Of a stretch of DNA of 64,000 bases, positions 21,957 through 32,947 are shown piece by piece. The notes under the pieces are model-generated. The model was not told where the DNA came from. It was given only the letters and a program-made list of their open reading frames with translations, and searched no databases. Source of the DNA: Argyresthia goedartella (Eukaryota; Arthropoda; Insecta; Lepidoptera; Argyresthiidae). Position 1 is the stretch's first letter. Each line of letters starts with the position of its first letter. The DNA lies in contig OX463824.1 of the NCBI GenBank assembly GCA_949825045.1, positions 27,560,001 through 27,624,000 on the forward strand. Direction: 5' to 3'. The position numbers and the translations under genes are program-made.

Positions 21957-22077
21957 CAGCAGAAGAAAAAAGGGGTAGACATTATCAGCTGTCTTCTCTG
22001 CAACTCCTAGATGGTGGATGTCTCCGTAGCCGTTATTATTCACTCGTCCTGGATATCTGTTCTGCTCCCTGCTCCGA
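21957..22077 (+). repeat. Dispersed direct repeat, copy 2
   Basis: Diverged direct copy of 20955-21068 in the same orientation, about 1 kb away. Confidence 0.65.
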
Positions 22078-22099
22078 GCTGCGACTGGGGAAGCACATG

Positions 22100-22638
22100 A
22101 ATTGCATAGCAGGCGGCGTCGTGTGACGGATCTGGCTAAGGAATCAGCGGGTATCGTTAGAGCGTTTGTGAATTCATTTTACGGGTTGGGTCTTATATAA
22201 GACACTTGGATTGGAGTACTTAGGTGGTTAGGGGGGTCCTTAGCTATCCTCTGATACCATTTTCTGATTTAGGAAACATCATTTTAGCACTTTAATTATA
22301 AAATATGTTTACGCGATTTTTACAACTTGGCCAATCTCGGAACGACAAATGTCAAACACAAAAGCTCCAACGTTGGATATTGGTACATGATTTTAGTACA
22401 AATTACAAGATTTTGTTGTAATGGTAGAAATTTGCGTCGGCCATTTTGTATTTTATGGAATAATGATTTGCTCATTTCATTCCGTTTTCTTCCGTGTTTC
22501 GTGAATGTTCTGTTGCGCTTTCGTTGCTGTTGCGTTTTATCCGTGATTCTCTCGACGACTTTGGCTTTGTTTACTTACTAACTACTTTATGGAGTTTCGA
22601 TACCATGTTGCACCGGAGTCACGGAAGCAAATTGCAGT
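22100..22638. other. Unassigned sequence
   Basis: No frame or repeat I can name. Confidence 0.4.
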
Positions 22639-22882
22639 GTTTAAAAACTAAATATAGGTTTGTTAGGTTCACACGTTATAGCAGACTCGGTAGCCGGAGC
22701 GAAGCGGAGCGGAGCGAGGCGACCCTCTACTCCTGGCACCCCTCTAGCCGGAGCAGAAGAATCCCCGAGTATGTCACATCAGAACCAAATTGGTTGATTT
22801 AGGTCACTTGCTGTTTAAAAACTAAAGATAGGTTTGTTAGGTTCACACGTTACAGCAGACCCGGGAGCCGGAGCGAGGCGAC
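22639..22882 (+). repeat. Two-copy direct repeat, 174-bp offset
   Basis: Copies at about 22639-22705 and 22813-22882 share GGTTTGTTAGGTTCACACGT, then GCAGAC and a GCCGGAGCGA run. The intervening sequence looks like a partial repeat of the same unit. Confidence 0.75.
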
Positions 22883-22894
22883 CCCCTACTGTTG

Positions 22895-23070
22895 GCAACC
22901 CCCTCCAACCCTTCTCCTCCTCCCACTCCCCCGAAATCCAAAAAATGTAGGCATTTTCTTCAATCTTTGGACCTCCATAACATAAAAACTAATGGTTTCC
23001 TAAAAGGGGGGGTAGGTGGGGGGAACTCCCCTCCCCTCCCCCTCCACCCCTCCTCCCCCCCTCCTCCAAA
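22895..23070. repeat. Strand-asymmetric C-rich and G-rich tract
   Basis: Dense pyrimidine runs (CCCCCTCC, CTCCCCCC) alternate with a GGGGGGGTAGGTGGGGGG block at about 23006. Such sequence can form hairpins or G-quadruplexes. It has no credible coding content. Confidence 0.7.
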
Positions 23071-23576
23071 TTCAATGTGTCTTATACAAGTACTTCCCCA
23101 TTTTACCCCTTGACAGTGCAGTGTAATGGGATCCTTCAAAAATTTTCTTAGGTTTTGTCGAAGACATATTGCTTGGGTATCCTATCAGTAGTCGCATCTA
23201 GTAGCGGCTCCTCACCTCAGTACTCGTCGAGTATTTCAGTGTGGGGTACCCTTACATGTTGAGTTTTTTAAGACGCATCGCTGTTGCAGCCACCTTCTGC
23301 CTCATGGAGAGGTGAGGTTTTGAACTTTATTACCAATAGCGAGCTATTTTTTATGGGCCCACTGCTGACTGGTTAATCATCATAACCATTCTCAGTCCAC
23401 ACCAACCCACTGTGGGCCACAGGCCTCTTCTCAGTAGCACCAATCCGCACTGTTCATTGCCTACAGCATTCGATGGGGACCCGACGACTCGATGATATCT
23501 TCGGACAGTGAAGTCGTCGGGCACGATCAGTGTGGGTAGCACAATTAATTACGGATCGAAAAATTATTCCAATTGA
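23071..23576. other. Unassigned sequence with LINE-like 3' debris
   Basis: The stretch 23386-23545 contains CCACTGTGGGCCACAGGCCT, reminiscent of RTE-type 3' ends in reverse orientation. Nothing else is recognised. Confidence 0.35.
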
Positions 23577-24114
23577 ACTCAAAATCAAAGTTTCTTTATT
23601 ATTGTAAACATATTTTTTGCCTCTTCTCTACATTGGACCACAGTAAGTGAAGTAGAGGAAAGAATCACCCACAGATTGAGTTTAATATCACTTATAAAAA
23701 TGGGTTTAGTTTAACTAATACAAATAATATGCCGGTAACTCAACTCAGAACTTGCTTTATATTTTTTTATAGATAATTACAAAATTATTAAGCGAGGTTT
23801 GTGTTGAGTTAGTTTAACACCAACTCTTATCATTTATGTAATCTTGAACAAAGTAATATCACTTTTTATTCAAAGTAATTTTAACATGATTTTTAAATTG
23901 CTCAAATGGCAATCACAAAATATCCAAAGGTATCGTGTTATAGTAGACAATGCACGGACCATTGAAAGAATTGCTTACCTTCGCGAGTCTAAACCGGGGC
24001 GCAACTAGTATTTGGTTAACATAGGTTAAAATTACAGCTATCTATAATTTTGGAAACTTTTGTAAGGTTTTTGTATATAATTTTCGAAAATAAATTAAAA
24101 AGTATATATTATAT

Positions 24115-24182
<68 letters not shown>

Positions 24183-24225
24183 GTTAGTATGTCAATTTCT
24201 TTAAAAATATATCTTAAGGAGGAGG
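23577..24225 (-). pseudogene. Jockey-like LINE, 3' fragment, diverged
   Basis: This aligns along its length with the minus-strand copy at 32948-33550. The tail end (TCAAAGTTTCTTTATTATTG) comes first, then 3' UTR, then the C-terminal coding region around TTTTTAAATTGCTCAAATGG and TTCGCGAGTCTAAACCGGGG. Many substitutions and an expanded TA tract (24103-24180) show it is an older copy. Confidence 0.75.
24103..24180. repeat. (TA)n microsatellite
   Basis: Almost pure alternating TA of about 75 bp, expanded within the LINE fragment. The sister copy at about 33500 has ordinary sequence at this place. Confidence 0.95.
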
Positions 24226-24435
24226 TACAATCGAACTATCTGAATCATGACCCACCATAAGCTTATTTTGCTAAACCCCTTAAATGCAAGTAGGTCGAAA
24301 TTCGCTTGAAGGTTTATTTCCTTGGTAACTTGTTATCATTTGATTAGACACTGACAGATAGATAGATCTTACAAGTTTGAAAGTTTCAAACGAATTATCA
24401 GGCAAGTGGGTCATGATTCAGTTGGTTCGATTGTA
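24226..24435. mobile_element. 210-bp MITE with TA ends
   Basis: The left end TACAATCGAACTATCTGAAT and inverted right end TACAATCGAACCAACTGAAT both continue into CATGACCCAC, giving about 30-bp terminal repeats. TA at both tips fits a Tc1/mariner-type TA duplication. It lies at the edge of the LINE fragment. Confidence 0.75.
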
Positions 24436-24773
24436 CATTGGTGAAGAATGTTTCGAAAGCTCGAGTTACCTCAGCGTTGCATTTAATAACATCTTTAAGC
24501 AGAATCCATTCTCCAGAAACTTCGCCACTTTCACGGTTTATTATTTGCCAAACACAACATATAGCAGAATAACAATATGGATATGGATGGTATACCTGTC
24601 TATTTATGTGTTCATTATCATTTTATTCATTCTATACTTCGAATTTTGTATTCATCTATTAGTCTCTAAATGTTTTGCAATTCTACAAACCAACATCAAA
24701 GTATTTTTTAAATAGTCTTGAAATTTTCTACCAAAGCTATAGATTTTTGTTCAGAAAAGTCATACAAGATAAC
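24436..24773. other. Unassigned AT-rich sequence
   Basis: The open frame at 24377-24715 overlaps the MITE end and has no recognisable features, so I do not call a gene. Confidence 0.4.
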
Positions 24774-25000
24774 TCTGCTTTTAAAAATTCCAATAGTTGC
24801 CCAGTCGTTAAAATCTATCTATGTCTGCTTTTTCATCCCTTGGAGGTCTGTACACACAAACAATAATAAGTCTATCCAACTTAACAAAGGATAACTTAAT
24901 ATGTCTTTCTAGAGTAAATTCACGGATATCCTGTAGTTGTTGCTCCTTTATATTATTTTTTACTTATATTAAAAACCCACCTCTGGCAGTCTTTTTATTG
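24774..25000 (-). pseudogene. LINE endonuclease fragment
   Basis: Minus-strand sequence encodes part of an apurinic-like endonuclease: ARGGFLI, one in-frame TAA, VKNNIKEQQL, FVKLDRLIIVCVYRPP, then a stop after DIDRF. The RGG and VYRPP blocks are standard in the Jockey superfamily. It may come from the same family as the reverse transcriptase pieces nearby. Confidence 0.75.
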
Positions 25001-25218
25001 TAACAACCAATTTTGTAATTATTTAAATTAAAAGACATCAATGTCAGAATCATTAAGAAATAATTCTAATACAGTTTCTTTTCCAGGTAGCCCCTGCGTG
25101 CTTTGATGGGTAATATTTAAATTCACAAGGAGTAAATTTACAACTTTATTTTTTATTAACAATGAAAGTAACCAAAATATATGAATTAAAAATAAAATAG
25201 AAACACTAAAAGAAACAT

Positions 25219-25867
25219 CTACGCGAATAAACCACCCCGGGACATTGCCGAGGCTAAGGTTCCCATGACGCTTGCAGCATCTCCCCGCTGCACCGCCAGG
25301 GAGATCCTTTGCATCAGAACTGCCCCAGAGCGGTTGTCAAATCCTCTATCCCTTAGACGGCGCCCCAGATCCTTAATAAATATTTTCCCTTGTGTCCCCC
25401 AAACCCCAGTCGTCTCGAGCGCAAGAGGCACAAAGATGTAGCTTCCCGTGAGTGCGGCATACTTAAGGCACTTCTGTCTTGCGGCAGACTCGGCGGCTGC
25501 ACCAGCGCGGGCCGCCGTTGACCCGACATGGGAGGCTGCAAAGGTGCAGACGCAGGTCGCATCCCATAGCAGGGAACGTCCTCTCTCCCAAGGTACCAGG
25601 GTCAAGCCGTCCGGACGCTTCCCATCCGACCGGCACAAACCTGGCGGCTCCAACACTAGGAACGTTGGCCGATACCAAAGCCCTACGAACGATGTCGTTT
25701 ATTGCGTGGTGCCGCGAAAACCTGCCAGCGCTCCTGGTACAATGTAGGCCATGGCGACCCAACTCATTGACCCATGCCCCACAAACGCATCGATGCGGCT
25801 GGCAGATAGTGCAGCCCAAACGCAAAGCGATATTTAAATTGTGCTTACCTTTTGTCGGATTTGGCAA
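25219..25867 (-). pseudogene. LINE C-terminal zinc knuckle and restriction-like nuclease domain
   Basis: Two overlapping minus-strand frames hold successive parts of one protein and are separated by a frameshift near 25645. The upstream part (25867-25463) has a CxC-x10-H-x3-C knuckle in CVCGAWVNELGRHGLHC, followed by RSAGRFSRHHAINDIVRRAL. The downstream part (25656-25219) has GKRPDGLTLVPWERGRSLLW, then DAT, and an Ala-rich tail ending VQRGDAASVMGTLASAMS. A zinc knuckle followed by an RPD...D pattern resembles the restriction-like endonuclease at the C-terminus of R2-type LINEs. The whole RT region is absent. The nuclease call is inference from motif order. Confidence 0.6.
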
Positions 25868-26901
25868 AAATAAAATACACCAGTCAAATTTGTATCTTAT
25901 TTTGCTATATCAATATCAACATTAGTTGGTTCAACTTATTTATGTAGTTGTTGCGTTCTTTTGAAGATGGATCTATATGAGGAAATGCACAAGTTACAAT
26001 CTTTTTTACACCAAGTTGGTTCAGCTAATCTCAACAGTTAATTAGTTCTACTTGTTTAACCGCTTTGCTATTTCCTACCAACAAAATAATCGTTCTACAT
26101 TTGCCAAAACTACCTACCTACTACCTACTATACAAAATGTATTGTGCCAGTTGTGTGTATGCAGCACCGGGCATACAGATGTTGACCATCTGGTAATTCA
26201 AACACCATACAGAATATATCTCCAAGTATTTATCTTCACGTTCAATCCAGTCGTTGGTTGACGTTGATGTAGGCGACCATTTTGAATCTCTGTCTGTCAT
26301 GCGTGTTGATATGACCTTCCCTCGTGAGTCTTGTTGATCACATGCTTCATGTTCCTTCTTCAGTCGTCTTGTTTGGGGCGCTAGTGATCTATTGTGAATG
26401 TTTGGTGATATGAGTATGTCTGGTGATATGTGTATCATCGATTTTAAGTAAGTCAGCCTGCGTCAGCAGATAACTCTCAGCGACTTTTCTGTACAATGGC
26501 ATAAGGTTCATTTCATCTGAACTGGAACACTCCTTCGATCTTTCAAATATTCGTGCTCCCGGCTCGGAACCCAAATCGTATTAGCTATGGGATGTTTAAC
26601 TGAAATTTTAACAGGCGCTACAACATAATCGGGAAATGTGTTTCATGGCCACACAGCTCATCCTGTGATACGGAATATTGCATTATCTACCTCAGGATTT
26701 GGAAGTGTCAAATGTATGAATAAAACAGATGGTTGAAAGCAAGTAACATTAGTAGGTGAATAGTTATTAATAAAACGAGTTAACGAGACACGGACCGCAT
26801 GTTTAACAACAGCGCCATGCTATAAGAAACTCATTCCCTTACTCTGCTGGGACAAAATGGCACCGATATCAATAGACTTAAATGCACAAAAACAGTATAT
26901 A
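25868..26901. other. Unassigned sequence
   Basis: Several short frames, none with recognisable features. No repeat boundary is visible until the foldback element at 26902. Confidence 0.4.
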
Positions 26902-27525
26902 ATAGTAGTTTGTTACTACATAATGGAGGGCATTGTTAATGCCCTCCATTATGTAGCAGTCAGGTTTTAATGCCTAATTATATACAGTTACATACACTAG
27001 TTTATCTACACACATATCATAAGCTCTCTTTGATGTGTTCAGGAACCGCATGTTTGACCGGTATTGTGTTTAGCTTGTTCTGTAGCACCAACTTCGGGCG
27101 TCGGCGTTCAAAATTTGAATGTCAGTACCAACTTCACAGACAAACTAGGGGCGGCACGAGGCGGGCGAGGCGAACTAATTTCTTACCTGAAAAATTACAC
27201 ATTGTGACCATAATGTATAATTTTTCTACATATTATGACATTTAAATTTCGAACGCCGATGCCCGCCTGCGTGCCGCTCCTACTTTGTTTGTGAAGTTGG
27301 TACTACTGTACAAGCTAAACAAGTGCAAAGGAATTTTCAATGCCACCATGCCGCTCGAACATGCGGTTCCTGAACACATTAAAGAGAGCTTATGATATTT
27401 GTGTAGATAAACTAGTGTATGTAACTGTGCATAATTAGGCATTCAAATTCGCCTTCGGCTCGTTTCATATACCCACTCTCGAGTATTAATGACCTCCATT
27501 ATGTAGCAATCACATAAACTACTAT
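26902..27525. mobile_element. Foldback element, near-complete copy
   Basis: The ends ATAGTAGTTT and AAACTACTAT are inverted. Inside, the left half (CATACACTAGTTTATCTACA, GTTCAGGAACCGCATGTTTG) is mirrored by the right half (CAAACATGCGGTTCC-like, TGTAGATAAACTAGTGTATG). Each half includes a CGGGCGTCGGCGTTC-type GC block. The left tip carries an additional small inverted copy of the terminal sequence (about 26910-26965). It has no transposase. Confidence 0.8.
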
Positions 27526-27560
27526 GATGTGGCATGGAGGGCAAAGTTGTAGAAAATATC

Positions 27561-28073
27561 AGGGCAAAATACTGCGGTAGTTTAGGTGAAGGGTAAAGGG
27601 GGTGAGCCAAGCGAAGCCCCCTTTATCCTTCGTGTTAGTTTGAACATGTAAGAACAACAACAAATACTAAAAACATAAACTTAAGCACACAAAACATAAA
27701 AAGAAGTTTGGTGATCATTTATCCAAACAAAATTTGGTGGTCGTTTACTAATTCTGGCGGTCGTTTCGAATTTATTGGTAGTAAAATAGATGCGTTTTTG
27801 GTGATCGTTTAAACATATGCCTAAGTTTATTATGCAAGGAGTTTGTTAACCTGAGGCGCGATGCGTAGCCCGACAACGTGTCGATGTCGTGGCCATATCG
27901 GGGAAATGTTGAGGAAGGGCTGAATTTCATGAAATAAATAATGTTTTTAAAAACATTGTTATTCATTACTACGTGGTGTGTTTTATATTATAATACGAAG
28001 ACTATTCGGGGGCTTCGCTTCGCTGCACTCGCCCCCTTTATTCTTCAGCTAAGCTACCGCAGTGTGTTGCCCT
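27561..28073. mobile_element. MITE with GC-rich hairpin ends
   Basis: The left end AGGGCAAAATACTGCGGTAG and the inverted right end AGGGCAACACACTGCGGTAG start terminal repeats of about 85 bp that include AAAGGGGGTGAGCCAAGCGA-type sequence. The interior repeats GGTGATCGTTT and GGTGGTCGTTT. A relative of the left end occurs at 52259. No coding capacity. Confidence 0.7.
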
Positions 28074-29494
28074 AAAAGGTTTCTTCGTTCAATAAAATAT
28101 TTAATTCAAACATGATTGGCCATTTCTATGATATGGCCACGACATAGATATGTATGAGTATGACGGTGAATATGATGGATAAACAGTTTTGACCAGGGGT
28201 CCTATTATGTTATGGAAAACGCATTGAAATAGCAGATAGCTCCCAAGGCCTATTTGGCTTGTTGGCGGCGCCTATTTTGTTTGGAGACTGACAGCCAAAT
28301 ACGGCATTTTGCGGCCTTGCGCGCCATCGATATGCTATCGCCATGGGATTTCGTAAGATAACTCTGGCTAGGGTCTAGGGACTAGGGCCTCAAGAAATAT
28401 GAGTATACCAAAAAAGCGTTGGCAAGGCAGCTTGTCTATTTCTACAGGCGTTAGTGTGCGCGTAGATAAATTACATTTGAAAATACGCAATGAAGATATT
28501 TTCGTTCCTCGAATTTAAAATAAAATTCTAAGTGCAGAGCGAATGCGAAGGAGAGCTGCAAGTGATATGTCTTATTCCGTATGTGCAATGGTCCTGTTTG
28601 CCGCGTATTATTGTGCCGGGTCTTTCGAGGGAGCGTGGAATTTTCATAAGGGGATTCCATTTTATGTTTTCTTTAGGTGATATTCTTTTCTAGCACGGAA
28701 AATGCTCGAGTCATGCTAAAAATACAGTGACTTTCTTATTATTATACACTAATTTAATATTGTGTAACGGGACATTTTAGTTTACAGTGGGGGGTTTTTT
28801 ATCATATGCACAGGGTGATTACAGGGTCGTGGAGCAAGAAAGAAGCATTTAACTTACTTTCTCCTAAGGATCACGATAGGTTAGGACTAACAGTACACCA
28901 ACGACTTATTTTAGTCAGCAAAAAAAACTGCGATAATTCGAGATCATGGTCACCCTACTATTTCCCAAGAAAACTTATGTCAAGTGCATGGACTTAACAA
29001 TCGTTGCAGCAAGGTTGTTATGACGATATTAAAAGTAGGGTGACCACGCATTTTGAGTCAATAATAATTTTTAAATAAAAATACGTAGATAACGAATCAT
29101 CTTTGTTTCAATTAAAATAAATACAGGTAGCATCGCAATCATTTACTGAGTCAGAAAAAAATGGTTGGGATCACGACCCCGAAATCATCTGTATATGGTG
29201 AATATTTCAAAGAAAATAATAAAATTGGTAATATACCCCAAAGTGTTGAGTGAAATGTCTTTTGTTTGTTACCATTTTTGGTTTGTTAATGTGTCCTCAA
29301 CCCATATTTACCAAATGCATCGTAAACCAAAGGAAAAAATAGGTAGGGTCATCTTCAAAGCCATCTATCGGATTTTGAAAAAACCTGCTCTGAAAGTATC
29401 CCAGTACCTTCTCGTCTACAGTTGGCCAAACCAGCCGTTTGTAAATCTAGAGTTACGTAAAACAGGAGTATTACACATCATAACATAGCTTCAC
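28074..29494. other. Unassigned sequence with a small inverted repeat
   Basis: GGTCACCCTACT at about 28949 recurs inverted (AGTAGGGTGACC) at about 29034. Short frames at 28806-28997 and 29165-29488 show no features I can name. Confidence 0.4.
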
Positions 29495-29765
29495 GCCTTT
29501 TCCCATACGGGGTGGCAGAGGCACAATTGTGCCCACTTTTAGCCAGTCATTCAATACTCCATTTTGCGTGACAGGGGGCTAGCCCATCGCCGCAGCTATA
29601 GACTAATGAAGGTTTCCTCACGATGTTTTCCATCACCATTAGAAAGTCCGTATAATGTACTTAAGATAAAATGAATTATCTCATTGGTACATGGTCAGGA
29701 ATCGAACCTGCATCTCCTGTGTGAGAAGCAAGCGTGAAACCCATTAATTAGACCACGGAGCTCCT
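29495..29765 (-). mobile_element. tRNA-derived SINE
   Basis: Read on the minus strand the head begins GGAGCTCCGTGGTCTAATTA (box A region) and reaches GCAGGTTCGATTCCTGACC with a perfect box B. The body follows to about 29495. The diverged relative at 12976-13215 shares head and body. Confidence 0.8.
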
Positions 29766-30264
29766 TATTATTATATATAGAGCATTAAAAAAGTTCTTTC
29801 TATATACTAGCTTGTTGATCGTGGGTATCAGCTGGGATTCGTGAATGTATAAACGTATTTTATTTGTTTTTGCTCGATAGAAAAGTCTCCCAAAATCATC
29901 AAAAAACTGTTTTTCAGAAGTTTTTTTTGTCAATTTTGCACCGGATTTGAATTTATGTACCTGCTTGTTAATTATTTAACCATCTTAAAAATATAAGGAT
30001 GTGTTGCTCTTTTAGTCCTCTATAGATCGGTGAAGAGCGTTTTTACCCGACTGTAGTGAAGCGGAAAAGAGGAGGGTTATGTTTTTGACCTGTATGTATC
30101 TAGGTGTATGTATCTGTGTATATAAGCGTCATATCTATGTATGTATCTGTTCCCGTGTCCCCTCGTAACTACTCAGCGGCTCAACTGATTTTGATAAATG
30201 ATACGTCAATAGATTCGTCTTAAATGCCATCAAATCCAAATCGTAACAGCATAACATTTACAGC
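29766..30264. other. Unassigned sequence, possibly repeat-derived
   Basis: The TGTATGTATC-rich stretch at 30085-30150 and GAGGAGGGTTATGTTTTTGA at about 30070 resemble dispersed insect repeats, but I cannot assign a family. Confidence 0.35.
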
Positions 30265-30735
30265 GGTGGCTTAAAGAACAGCTGCAACACAGGCGTGGGA
30301 ATTTTCTCGCCGTCATTCCCTGAGCTTCGGAGAGGAAACTACAGTGTTTCAAGCGGAAATACTGAGTCTCCTTCACGGGGCAATGCACATAAAAGGCAAC
30401 TCAGGAAGGAATGATGTTACTCTTGAAATGGACTGCTCAGCTACTAAGCGCACTAAAAAGACCGTTAACAAAATCAAAACTTATACCAGAATGCCAAGAA
30501 GCACTCAACAAGTTAGGTGGGAAAAATAAAGTCACAGTCCAGTGAGTGAAAGGTCACAGGATGCCGGGGCAACTGTGAGGCAGACAAGCTAGCAAAGTTA
30601 GGGGCAAAAAGGGCAGCAATTGGCCCTCCACTATTTTCGCTCTTATCAGCTCAAAAAAAAGGCTCAAAGCAGCCTAAGTACTCCTACAGAATAAATTATG
30701 GTCTAGCAGAGAAGACTGCAAAATTACAAAACAAT
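30265..30735 (+). pseudogene. LINE RNase H domain, first part
   Basis: Frames here encode a degraded RNase H: a GIFSPS-like start, VFQAEILSLLHGAMHI (the conserved catalytic Glu region), then in another frame a VTVQWVKGHR-like block near 30530 with the conserved His, and LAKLGAKRA-like sequence near 30595. Several frameshifts and stops are present. RNase H occurs in only some LINE clades (I, R1, LOA, Tad and relatives). The protein resumes at 31197 after a foldback insertion. Confidence 0.7.
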
Positions 30736-31196
30736 TCATAATAGTAGTTTATGTGACTGCTGCATAATGGAGGGCATTAAAACTCGAGAGTGTTTCATAA
30801 TAATATCACTCGAGATGCCTAATTATGTACAGTTACATACACTAGTTTATCTTATCTACACACATATCATAAGCTCTCTTTGATGTGTTCAGGAACCGCA
30901 TGTTTGACCGGCATTGTGGTTCTGCAATTGTTTAGCTTGTTCTTTAGTACCAACTTCACGCAGGCGGGCGTCGGCGTTCGAAATTTTAATGTCAGTACCA
31001 ACTTCAAAGACAAACTAGGGACGGCACGCGGGTGGGCGTCGGCGTTCGAAATTTGAATGACATTATATGTAGAAAAACTACACATTATGCCCATTATGTG
31101 TAGTTTTCCAGATACGTAACGAGTTTTTACCAAGTAGTTTAACATAATGCTGATCGTAACGTGCAGTTTTTGAACGCAGTAAAGAGGGTTTATGAT
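30736..31196. mobile_element. Foldback element inserted in the RNase H LINE, half copy
   Basis: It starts AATAGTAGTTTATGTGACTG, has the family blocks GCCTAATTATGTACAGTTAC and GTTCAGGAACCGCATGTTTG, and ends near 31200 with AGAGGGTTTATGATACAT. Its right part matches the inverted left part of the copy beginning at 31985. Confidence 0.75.
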
Positions 31197-31580
31197 ACAT
31201 AATGACATATGATATGATAAATAAGTATAAACATATTTTTTCTCACTACCTAATAAAAATACTAACAAGCCTAATAACAGGGCATTGTACACTAAACAAA
31301 TACTTGAAAATTACAAGTGAAACAGACAGCCCCCTGTGCAAGGGGTGTATGGAGGAACAGAAACCAGATTGGCTATCCTCAGAGAAACAACCTCCACCCT
31401 TGAGCTCCTTTAACCATGCCTCCTACTCCAGCTGGTGCAGGAGTTGGGATGGCAGAAATAGATGTGCAGGCGAAGGGGACATGCACAAAGGCCCCGCTCA
31501 AGTGAGCCAGGTGCAGGCACTACAACCCCCTCAAAGAAGAATGTAATTGATGGCGCTAAATAAAAATAAAAATAAAGCTG
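31197..31580 (+). pseudogene. LINE RNase H protein C-terminus and A-rich tail
   Basis: The frame contains LTSLITGHCTLNKYLKI, then SPLCKGCMEE, a His-Cys knuckle typical downstream of RNase H in LINE ORF2 proteins. The end QALQPPQRRM is followed by TAATTGATGGCGC and a (AAATA)n tail at about 31558-31580. This is the continuation of 30265-30735. Confidence 0.75.
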
Positions 31581-31984
31581 GTTTTTATTCACTTTAAGAG
31601 TGTGAGTGAGTGAGTGAGTACACTTTAATCATACATAATTAAAAGGCGAATACGGTAATATTTACTAAATAGGCATAAGCTATGAAAAATACTATTTAGA
31701 TTTAAACGAAGTATTTTCAGAATTTTTGCTATGTTGTACTAAAAAGCAGGAAATAAATAATATAATAAATAATGAAAAAAAAAAGGACTGCGGTACACCA
31801 AAAAGCACAAAACAAGCAGATATGAATTATCTTAATTGAGATTCGATAAAATAATTACAGTACGGTGTCAAATTGAATTGAATTTAACTGCAAGCGGAAC
31901 CTAATCTCAATAACTACGTGAAATCTTATCTACTTGTTTTGTGATTTGTTGTTATGAAAAAAAAAATCGTACGTCTCTTTTATA
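31581..31984. other. Unassigned sequence
   Basis: A short GTGAGTGAGTGAGTGAG microsatellite sits at about 31600. Nothing else is recognised. Confidence 0.4.
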
Positions 31985-32617
31985 TAATTTATCTACACAC
32001 GTATCATATACCCTCTTTACTGCGTACAAAAAGCGCACGTTACAATCAGCATAATGTTAAACTACTTGGTAAAAACTCATTTCTTATCTGAAAAATTACA
32101 CATTGTGACCATAATGTATAATTTTTCTACACATTATGACATTCAAATTTCGAACGCCGACGCCCGCCTCCATGCCGCCCCTAGTTTGTCTTGTCTGTGA
32201 AGTTGGTACTAACATACAAATTTCGAACGCCGACGCCCGAAATTTTTCTACAAATTATGACATTCAAATTTCGAACGCCGACGCCCGCCTCCATGCCGCC
32301 CCTAGTTTGTCTTGTCTGTGAAGTTGGTACTGACATACAAATTTCGAACGCCGACGCCCGAAGACCGACGACGAAGTTGGTGCTACAGAACAAGCTAAAC
32401 AACTGCAGAGGCACAATGCCGGTCAAACATGCGGTTCCTGTACACATCAAAGAGAGCTTATGATATGTGTGTAGATAAACTAGTGTATGTAACTGTACAT
32501 AATTAGGCATTAAAACTCTCGAGTGATATTAATATGAAACTCGCCTTCGGCTCGTTTCATAAACCCACTCTCGAGTATTAATGCCCTCCATTATGTAGCA
32601 GTCACATAAACTACTAT
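31985..32617. mobile_element. Foldback element, third major copy
   Basis: The left part is mirrored by the end of 30736-31196. The middle has a tandem duplication: TTCGAACGCCGACGCCCGCC with GTCTTGTCTGTGAAGTTGGT occurs twice (about 32150 and 32270). The right part matches 27300-27525 and ends AAACTACTAT. The internal duplication is absent from the other copies. Confidence 0.8.
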
Positions 32618-32947
32618 TTTACTTATATTTATAACACTGTAAAAGAGAGGGCTTGAATAGTGAGAATCGATTTAAGGTTATAGTGGAAAGGTGGGGGCGG
32701 TTTGTTGGTATTCTAGGGATAGGGGGCAGATGGGGGTTTGGAAGTTAAATATAAGTTTATTTTAGAGAACCAATATTTTATCTATCACTCGACAATATTA
32801 AAAAATACAAAACATCGATCACACACATTGAGGTGGTCAATAGGCGATAACAAAAGGAGTGGATATTTTCAACCGATTTTTTTTTCATTTTCTTGCGTAG
32901 TGTTTTTGTGGCGGCAAAGCTGTTTTGAACCTTTTGGTAGGTGCACG
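32618..32947. other. Unassigned sequence
   Basis: No recognisable features. Confidence 0.4.
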
